A stretch of DNA of 64,000 nucleotides from Limonium bicolor. Its lineage: Eukaryota; Streptophyta; Magnoliopsida; Caryophyllales; Plumbaginaceae. The first letter of the stretch is position 1. The number at the start of each line of letters is the position of its first letter. This document shows positions 56,966 to 64,000 of the stretch, one piece after another. The position numbers and the translations under genes are program-made. The notes under the pieces are model-generated. The model made no database searches. It saw only the letters and a list, made by a program, of their open reading frames with translations, and was not told the origin of the DNA. The stretch spans positions 316,808,722 to 316,872,721 of the forward strand of contig CM041776.1 in NCBI GenBank assembly GCA_023374045.1, read 5' to 3'.

Positions 56966-59900
56966 GTTTATGATGCAGGCCCTGCAGGATCTTCCGCAAG
57001 CTTCTCGGATTCTTGTGTTCGCTTCTGAAGGGTTGAGGTGCTTCCTCCGGAGTCTTCCTTGTTCTCACCTACCGGGGTAAGGGCAGCATCACTTCGGGCC
57101 CGCACAATAGCTGATCCCATAAAAGATGGGGCAAAGCATGTATTCCCGCGGGCCGTGAGAACCTCGACAGCTCCTCATGATATCCGGTGGAACGAGCAAG
57201 AGCTTCAAACTCTAGGCTTTCGTAAAGCGCTTCATCCACGGATTGTTGCTTCTCGGAGAAGAACTCCGATACAATTCGTTGGCTCTCCCCGGCAAGTTTA
57301 CGGCATTGAGAAGAGAGTGTCTCTTTAAGACCTGAAACAGTACGGTCCTTCGTTTGGAGTTCCGACTGCGTCTCTTTGAGAGCCCCCTTTAACTTCGCAA
57401 CCTGGCTCTCGTAGGATAAGGCAAGACTCCGGTATCGTTCCCTCTCCGACTCCGAAGTAATTAACGAAGCTTTAAGTCTAGACACCTTTTTAAGCCAAAA
57501 GTCGGAACTTCTGGCGGCCTCCGACGAAGGACTTGGATTTTCTGCATAAAATACAAAGGATTAGCAGAATAATACGAGAGAAAAGAAAAAATGGAAGCTT
57601 TAGATGATATGAAGATTACCGGAAGCCTTTTTCTTCTGAGCTTCCAGCTCTTCCTCAAGCTCTTTAATTCGAAGAGTTGCCTGCGCAAGCTTTTGCCTCT
57701 CCGTTTCAAGGCCGGCTTGGAGATCACTCTGTTTGGCCTCAGCCGCTTGCAAGAGTTGGTTCCTTTTTTCCAACTCTGACTCAAAGGAAGACCGCAGATC
57801 CTCGGTAGATCTCCGGATCTCTTCAGCAACCTTCCGAACATCTTCAGCTTCCTCTTCCAACACCCGCTTCTGATCGTTAAAAGAAGCCTGCAACCTGTTG
57901 ATAGCATCCTCTTGATCGAGGGATGCAGCTTCTTGGAGCTCCTCCCGGAGGGGCCTTTTCAGCCTCAAGTTGAGCCTGCGCTTGTGTAAGGATTTCTTGA
58001 GCCTTGGCCTTCTCTACATCGACAACTTTCTTATATTTCCCCACGCGGGCCTCGTAAGAGCGAAGGGCTTGGGAAGAGTATTGAGACTGGGTCTCAACGC
58101 ATTGGGCCATCGCCATGGCCTAAAAGAAAGGGTATCAGAATCAAAAACAGAAGGTTTTACAAGATAAATATATACAAAGAAGTCAAACCTGAATTAAAGC
58201 ACTCCAGAGGCGGTCAAAGGCCTCTCTCTTCGGAAGAGAGTGGCGGACGATGGCGTCAGAGCTACCCTCCCCAAACCGGAGTTTCTGTTTTAAAGGAGTC
58301 GGATGAGAACCAGGGGCAAAAATGCCATTATCATTTTTGGCCGCCTCCGCAGCAGTAGACCAGAAGGCCTTGTACCTCATTCCACGAACGTATGGAATGC
58401 GAGGAACCGAATTTCCTCGGTGATAGCCCCAGTTCAGTTTTGAAGAAGGACCGCAGACTGAAGGATCAGCCCGCGGTGGAGGAGAAGATCTGTCGCCCAC
58501 ATGCTTGCTCCTAGCTCCGGACTGGGGAGCCTCCTGAGAAGGGGCGTCGGACGATTGAGGAAGAGCTTCCCTCCGCACTACCCTCGGCAATGCCTTTGCC
58601 TTTACCGGGCGGAATTTCGCGCCTTTTTTCCCTCCGGGGCACCACCTTCCTTTATTACAACACCGCGCATGGGTCGACGCGCCCGTTCAGGCTCAGGGTC
58701 TACGGAGGGTGGAGCAGCAGCTGCAAGAGGCAAAATCTTAAGTAATCAAACAAGTACAAAGTAAAAGCAAAAAAGGAAAAAGGCTGTGGAAAGGTATACC
58801 GGTGGAAAAAATGGAATCGGTATTTTGAGTTAAAGCTTCATCTACGCAAAAAAAGCCATGCAGATCAGGGAAGAGGGATGATATGGGAGTTAAATCCACA
58901 TCTTTTTTAACTCCACCCGGACTGCAGGCGGGAGTGGACACGGGAGTACCTGTTTCCGAAGGGACACAGCAAGGGGACCGGTGGAACCAGTTTCGGTAAC
59001 AAGCTTTTCCCTTCGTACTAATTTTATTTTTGACTGATCAACTTTTCTGGGCCCCTCGGGGGCTTTCCTCTTAGTGCCAGTAGTTTTGCTACCGGAGGAC
59101 TCGACTTTCCACCGGAAGGAGCAGGGAGGGCTCCTTTTTTCTCTTCGGTGGCCTGTAGTCAACAAGCTCCCAGTTGTACCGGAGGGAGAATTTCCCGCCC
59201 GATTGAACAAAAGCTGCGGTACAAGAAGAAGTAAGAAAAACATCCGAAAAACTAACAAAGAAAGAAGGCACACAGGAAAAACAGTACGGTCAATCTTCGT
59301 CCGAGTTTTGTTCAACTTCTCTTCGGAAAGGAAGAAGGTGATGGGATGGAGCGCTGATGAACTCAGCTTCTTAAGTATATCTCCAATTGGAGACGAATTT
59401 GCGGAAGAGGGTAGCGGAGCGGCAAGCTGCCCCTTAGCTATGTCTCCGATATGGGAACAGATCCGATAAAAGTCCCCCTCGGCGGATAAAAAACAAACCA
59501 GTTGGAGGACCAGCCGCTCTCCAGGCTCACACGCTTGAAAAAGGAATACCCGGACACGGCCAAGACGGAGATGTCCTCCTCCGTAGTAGTGGTGTTCACC
59601 CTGGTTGTAAAGAAATTTACAAACTCCCGCGCATCGGGAGTAATGTCGTTCTCCGCACAGACGGTGAGGAAGGTGTGCAGACAGCCTAAGGCGTTGGGAT
59701 TCAGGTGGGCAAGAGTGCATCGCCGACGCGAAAGGAAACCGAGAACAAAAGGGTGCGGGGGAAAACGCAGGCCATGGTGAAGGTGCTCCCGATACACCAC
59801 GAAACCATCCCCAAAGTAGTTAAAGGATGCGTCGGCTCCGGCACGCGAACCTTCGACCCCAGTGGGACTTGCACGCCTTTCATGAGTTTCCTCAAATCTT

Positions 59901-60053
59901 TCACAGAAAGGCTGGAACCGGTACCCTGGCGAGGGTAGTCCCCGCCGATATCTTCGGCAGGAATGGCAGAATCTTCTACGGCGTAGTTTTCCCCGTCGGT
60001 AATAAGTGTCGATCCCGCCGGCGCCAGGGCGGAAGGTTTGGGTTTGACAGTCC
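56966..60053 (-). pseudogene. gypsy antisense ORF: gypsy-type transposon domain plus coiled coils, five exons
   Basis: A minus-strand gene within the element. ATG at 60053 (MDCQTQTF), TAA at 56966-56968. GT-AG introns can be placed at 59287-59214, 58799-58721, 58188-58120 and 57619-57542. The first exon encodes GFVVYREHLHHGLRFPPHPF, LNPNALG and GYSFFKRVSLESGWS, matching the Pfam 'putative gypsy type transposon' (Transposase_28) domain. Later exons encode long coiled coils (RIKELEEELEAQKKKA; KLKGALKETQSELQTK). A TATA-like tatttaa lies at 60311-60318. Frameshifts near 59840 and 59470 break this copy. Antisense ORFs of unknown function are known in Ogre/Tat elements. Confidence 0.75.
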
Positions 60054-60310
60054 ATTACGAACAGAAAGCCGAAAGATTCAGGCGAGCGAGAAGCAGGGAA
60101 GGGCGTGTGAGAGAGAGAAGATGCAAGAGCGGAAAACAGAATTGGAAGCAGGGAGAGAAGAAGAAGAAGAATGACCACCGTATAAGCGAGAAAGCGAAAG
60201 ATCGAGGTCAGGGGCAAGGAAGAAAGAGAGAAGACAAATGCGTGAAAACTCAGAGAAGTTCGAAAGTTTGAAAAAGTAGAGAGGGAAGAGAAGGAAGGAG
60301 GAGAATGGGC

Positions 60311-60318
60311 TTAAATAG
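60311..60318 (-). promoter_or_regulatory. candidate TATA box of the antisense ORF
   Basis: The minus strand reads ctatttaa about 260 bp before the ATG at 60053. It lies between the ORF and the 3' LTR, so the antisense gene would have its own promoter. Motif only. Confidence 0.4.
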
Positions 60319-60484
60319 GCGGAAATTGGGCACGCTCTACCAAAAAAGTAATCATCGCCTACTACTGCAAGCGTGTCAGAGAAGGTAGCTTCAGAAGACG
60401 AGGAGGTGACAGTTGAAGCAAGGCACGTTGCTGAGCCTCCGGTAGATCTCCAACGGTAGGAAATCCAAACAAAAAGGAACAACT

Positions 60485-60620
60485 CAAGACCTCTTTCCTT
60501 TTCTCTTAAAAAAAAAGAGGTCTTGTGGGACTAGGAGGAGTGGAGCAGAACGCCAAAATTTAAAAACTAAGAGAGAGCAACAACGAAAAGATCTTTCCTT
60601 GCAGAACAAGAAAAGATCTT
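60485..60620. repeat. paired stem-loops next to the polypurine tract
   Basis: caagacctcttt (60485-60496) is exactly inverse to aaagaggtcttg (60514-60525). aagatcttt (60588-60596) is exactly inverse to aaagatctt (60612-60620). Each stem is followed by gtgggact, the second one leading straight into the LTR. Confidence 0.85.
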
Positions 60621-60630
60621 GTGGGACTGA
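60621..60630 (+). other. candidate polypurine tract of gypsy copy B
   Basis: gtgggactga immediately before the 3' LTR. It is weakly purine-rich, and the longer aagaaaagatcttgtggga may serve instead. Confidence 0.5.
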
Positions 60631-61056
60631 TGAAGTGGGGTTCCACCATGTGTAATAACCAAGTGACCAGCGGAGGATACATGCTGCCTGCGGAGACACC
60701 AGAAGGGTCTCCTTCCGACCAAATCCCCTCCGACCCCAGCGATCGGACCCTTACGTCCGGAGAAGCCATTCTTCAGACAGACTGGGAAGGACAATAAGCC
60801 GTACGATCTTCCCCACCTCCGAAGCGAAGCAAGGCCCTCTCCGAGGACGGGGTAACAATTCGGCGAAAGGGATAAATTATAGGAAAACCTTGTATATTGA
60901 AGAATATTCTAGAATAGTGTAGGCCCACAGAAACGGTTATACTCTATAGGGGTCTATAAATAAGAGTCATAGCTATGTAACCCGCAGACTTTAATCAATA
61001 CATCATGGCATTCTTTTTGCAACTTTCAGTCTAAGTACGAGTTCCATACCACCTCA
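60631..61056 (+). repeat. gypsy 3' LTR, copy B, 426 bp
   Basis: tgaagtggggttccacca to accacctca. It aligns along its length to 47234-47668 with scattered changes. Inside it are a gtctataaataagagtcat TATA context and a aatattctagaata motif. Confidence 0.93.
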
Positions 61057-62118
61057 ACCATGTTGTTTTGTCAATCGGTTTTGGTTTCAATTACGAATTA
61101 TTTTTGTAAAACCAGTTTACCAAGAACTGTACCAATTTATTATATATATTACCGGTGTTGTCTCTTTTTGTATGTTTAATTACGTGACATTTATTGTTAG
61201 CTTAAAATGGATTGAATAAGTTAGGTCAGAGGTAAAAGATTTTAAACCAGTGATTTTGACCTATTTATATTTAGATTGTATTAGGTTAATTAATTGATCA
61301 GGTTAGGGTTTATCTCAACTACTCATTGATCCAAATCGGCAAGTCTAAAAAAAACTACTGTCACGGAAAAGCCAACTTTTTTTTGTAAAAAAATTTTCGT
61401 TTCCTGTAAAACTGCACGACGATGTAGATGAATTGGCGAACTCTAGCCGTCGCAAGTGGCAACTTCGCTGTTAGCTTTGTCGAGAAAGCTGAAATTTAAC
61501 TGCTCATATCTGGGAACAGGCTCAAAGGTAAGTGTGAAGAAGACAATTCAGATTTGAATCTTTCTACTCATTTTCGTTCTCATCGGTTTAAGTCGGTAGA
61601 TCGACCATCATTTACGGGGTTTCCAAGTGTTTTTGGTAAATTCACTTCTTTAAAAGTCCAGATCTGCTTCGTTTTAGTTCTGATTTCTTAGAGATCTATG
61701 TATTTCTGATCTTGGCTTCCGTCCCTTCCGTTTACGCCAACTGGCAGGAAATACACTTGTGGAATTTTGGGTGGAGCTACGCATTATTTGTCAATATTGT
61801 ATGAATTGTAATTTCAAGAAATAAAGACTCCTCATATCACAAGATGTCATGTTGCGTGAACGCCATTCAATGATTTTCTCTTATTTTCTCCTTAAAAAAT
61901 ACTTCATGATTTCAAACTATTTTATGTTCAATTTTGTTGCGTGAATTAAGGGGCACTAACCATACACTATAATCGAGCCATGTGACTGACTGACTATGAA
62001 ACGGTTTATACGGCTCATTGGCCCCTCCTCTTGACGCTGGGTTTATATCCACAGGCTGTCCATCTTTCTTTCCTGTCTGCACTGTCTGAGGGGAAATCAG
62101 GACATTCTGACAGACGCT
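61057..62118 (+). promoter_or_regulatory. promoter and 5'UTR of the diphosphatase gene
   Basis: AT-rich up to about 61390, then a leader-like stretch ending in caaag|gtaagtg at 61527/61528. A probable 5'UTR intron runs from 61528 to 62054 (acceptor tatccacag), followed by 64 bp of leader before the ATG. The gypsy 3' LTR ends about 330 bp upstream of the leader. The exact transcription start is not visible. Intron call rests on splice motifs only. Confidence 0.5.
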
Positions 62119-63081
62119 ATGGTCCTCAAAAATGGGTTGAATATTTCAGGGAAGCAACCTCTTTTCTCTTTTGGGGTCATATCTGATGTTCAATATGCTG
62201 ATATTCCTGATGGTCAATCTTTCCTGGGTATTCCTCGATATTACAGACACAGCGTGCATGTTTTGCAAAGGGCTGTCCAGAAATGGAATGAATTAGGAAA
62301 TCTAAGTTTTGCCATGAACTTTGGTGATATTGTGGATGGGAATTGCCCTAGAGACCAATCTTTAAATGCCGTAAAGAAGATTGTTAGCGAGTTTGATAAA
62401 TTCGATGGTCCTGTCTACCACTTGATTGGCAATCATTGTCTGTATAATCTACCTCGAAAGGATCTTCTTCCTCTGCTGGGTATTAAAGTGCAAAATGATG
62501 GCTGCGCTTATTATGATTTCTCTCCGGCCCCTGGATACCGATTTGTGGTTCTGGACGGTTATGACATCAGTGCTGTTGGCTGGCCGAGAGACCATCCGAA
62601 CACAATCAAGGCGTTGGAGCTTCTTTCAGAAAAAAACCCAAACACAAACAAGAACAGCCCTAATGGTTTAACAGGTTCTGATAGAAGGTTTCTTATGTTC
62701 AATGGAGCTATTGGGAAAGAACAACTTAGATGGTTAGAAGAGATTCTCTGTGATGCAACCCAGCTGAACCAAAAAGTAATAGTGTCTTGTCATCTTCCTT
62801 TGGGTCCCAATTCAGATGACTTTGAGTCTCATCTATGGAACTATGATGAAGTGATGGAAGTGATCCATAAGTACAAGTGTGTTAAGGTTTGCTTCTCTGG
62901 TCATGATCACAAAGGGAGTTACTCAATCGATTCATATGGGGTACACCATCGAGTATTTGAAGCAGCTTTGGAGTGCCCACCAGGTTCTAATGCCTTTGGT
63001 TATGTTGATGTCTTTGAAGACAGGATATCACTTATTGGTACGGATCAATTGAAAAGCAACGAGATGGTGTTTAATTCTTGA
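62119..63081 (+). CDS. Mn-dependent ADP-ribose/CDP-alcohol diphosphatase, 320 aa
   Basis: A single uninterrupted coding exon in the calcineurin-like metallophosphoesterase superfamily. Members of this subfamily hydrolyse ADP-ribose and CDP-alcohols such as CDP-choline to monophosphates with Mn2+. Metal-binding blocks are all present: D23-V-Q-Y (ISDVQYAD), G69-D70-I-V-D73, G104-N105-H106, S-C-H225 and G261-H262-D263-H264. The Cys after GNH and the YNLPR that follows are subfamily features. No signal peptide or membrane segment is seen, so it is probably cytosolic. The start is the first ATG after the 5'UTR intron. Length fits the family, and nothing suggests loss of function. Confidence 0.94.
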   Translation: MVLKNGLNISGKQPLFSFGVISDVQYADIPDGQSFLGIPRYYRHSVHVLQRAVQKWNELGNLSFAMNFGDIVDGNCPRDQSLNAVKKIVSEFDKFDGPVYHLIGNHCLYNLPRKDLLPLLGIKVQNDGCAYYDFSPAPGYRFVVLDGYDISAVGWPRDHPNTIKALELLSEKNPNTNKNSPNGLTGSDRRFLMFNGAIGKEQLRWLEEILCDATQLNQKVIVSCHLPLGPNSDDFESHLWNYDEVMEVIHKYKCVKVCFSGHDHKGSYSIDSYGVHHRVFEAALECPPGSNAFGYVDVFEDRISLIGTDQLKSNEMVFNS

Positions 63082-64000
63082 GAAGATGAATAGTATGCCC
63101 TATTTTGTCAATCTGTCTAAATGAAATTTGGAAATTGGACGTGCACTCCTACATCTAGCGTTCTAGTTCGTTGATCCTGTCTATCCTGCTTTCTGTTATT
63201 TGATAAATAGCATAACATAGATGTATAAGGTTGCCGTGCCGCTCCTTGTTCACTCGTTTGGATGACGTCGGGAAATAATTGAGATATGTATTATTATAAC
63301 ATTCAGGTCGGCTGTGAATACTTTTATTCTGAAAAAAAATGCGGTGCAATAGGATGGATGATTCCGAAGAATCCAATTCTTGTTAAATAACATAAGAAGC
63401 TAGCTAACGCTAACAAGGAGATTCAACTATATATTATTCAATAATGAACACCTTTCTCCCAACAAAATGACTCACTACCTTTGTATTCCTACGTGTTTCC
63501 AGCGTTATCACCTGCGCATGGTGAGATCATGTCTCCTGTCAATTAGTTTAACATTTTGTCTCTTTTATGCTAATTTTATACAACTTTGAGCGCATTTCTA
63601 CTGTAATACCAAATACAGGGAAGCATGTTCGATTTGCAGAATGGGGGTGGCACTCTAGCCTCTATTTCATAGCCGATGGATACTTTCTTTATTAAACCAA
63701 CACACAGTATTCATATAAAAGTATCAATAGTACAAGCAGTGATAATCAACAAAGGGACTTCTCGATCCCCACATGTAGGATGAGGGAGTAGATAAATAGT
63801 GAGTCATCAAATAGGTCAAAATGTAAAATTGTAGCAACTATTGGATAGAATGGAAATAAAATGGCGCAAAGAGATCTCAAGGTCCACGTGCACGCCCAGT
63901 TCGTGAGCCCTTTAAGACGACAGTTAAAGGCCCTTTTCAATTTTTGATAGATGTTTACCAAACACTAGTCAATCACGTTTACGACTACAACCACTGCATT
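63082..64000. other. 3'UTR and intergenic, no further gene recognised
   Basis: Follows the diphosphatase stop codon. The first few hundred bases are probably its 3'UTR. No clear aataaa is found close by; weaker ataaat-type signals occur near 63202. The rest is AT-rich with no coding frame I can support. 63746-63961 is open on the minus strand for 71 codons without family resemblance. Confidence 0.4.

Larger units (their letters stand above)
50714..61056 (+). mobile_element. Tat-like Ty3/gypsy retrotransposon, copy B, 10.3 kb visible
   Basis: A partial 5' LTR, primer site, gag, protease, RT, RNase H, archaeal-type RNase H and integrase are followed by a hairpin repeat array, an antisense spliced ORF, stem-loops, and a full 3' LTR. 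A second RNase H between RH and integrase, together with extra ORFs between pol and the 3' LTR, is characteristic of the Tat lineage (Ogre/Retand type). Frameshifts are frequent. The right flank (accat after 61056) does not match the left flank of copy A. Confidence 0.9.

Noticed and set aside
63746..63961. 71-codon minus-strand frame at the right edge
   Set aside because: No family resemblance, AT-rich non-coding character and no visible splice continuation.

Overview
This window is nuclear DNA from a flowering plant, most likely a eudicot. It holds a spliced PLATZ transcription-factor gene, a plant-type Mn-dependent ADP-ribose/CDP-alcohol diphosphatase gene, and plant-specific transposon lineages: Ty1/copia with initiator-tRNA-Met primer sites, a Tat-like Ty3/gypsy with a second RNase H and an antisense ORF, a CACTA element carrying a Ulp1-like protease, L1-type LINEs, a TRIM, and Stowaway and hAT MITEs. 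The species cannot be named from the sequence. Two runs of exactly 500 N (34420-34919 and 50214-50713) are assembly gaps of unknown true size.

Layout: 1-1588 is the 3' end of an L1-type LINE (+). A 745-bp hAT-type MITE with a perfect 8-bp target duplication lies at 1744-2488. 2497-9212 has no recognisable gene. 9213-13637 is a protease-less copia element (-) with a 5-bp target duplication. 13638-20170 is intergenic with a LINE scrap, a 370-bp TRIM (16256-16625), a Stowaway MITE (17620-17849) and a hAT MITE inserted within 10 bp of it (17859-18398). The PLATZ gene occupies about 20200-22900 (+). 24075-32415 is an old LINE (-) split by a second copia element (24527-29718) and by a short poly(A) retroposon (24258-24462).

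33601-34260 is a telomere-motif-bearing tandem repeat next to the first gap. 34920-41091 looks like degenerate gypsy LTR DNA with hairpin minisatellites, simple repeats and a strong strand-composition flip. 41112-47233 is one end of a CACTA element (-) with two genes, cut inside its transposase by a gypsy LTR. 47234-61056 holds two copies of one Tat-like gypsy family in direct orientation on either side of the second gap. The second copy shows gag, protease, RT, RNase H, archaeal-type RNase H, integrase, a hairpin repeat array and an antisense intron-containing ORF. 61057-63100 carries the diphosphatase gene with a 5'UTR intron.

Only two genes look like working host genes: PLATZ (20535-22862, four exons) and the diphosphatase (62119-63081, one coding exon). 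They are about 40 kb apart, separated by nested transposons, and show no functional link. Every transposon ORF seen carries stops, frameshifts or deletions.
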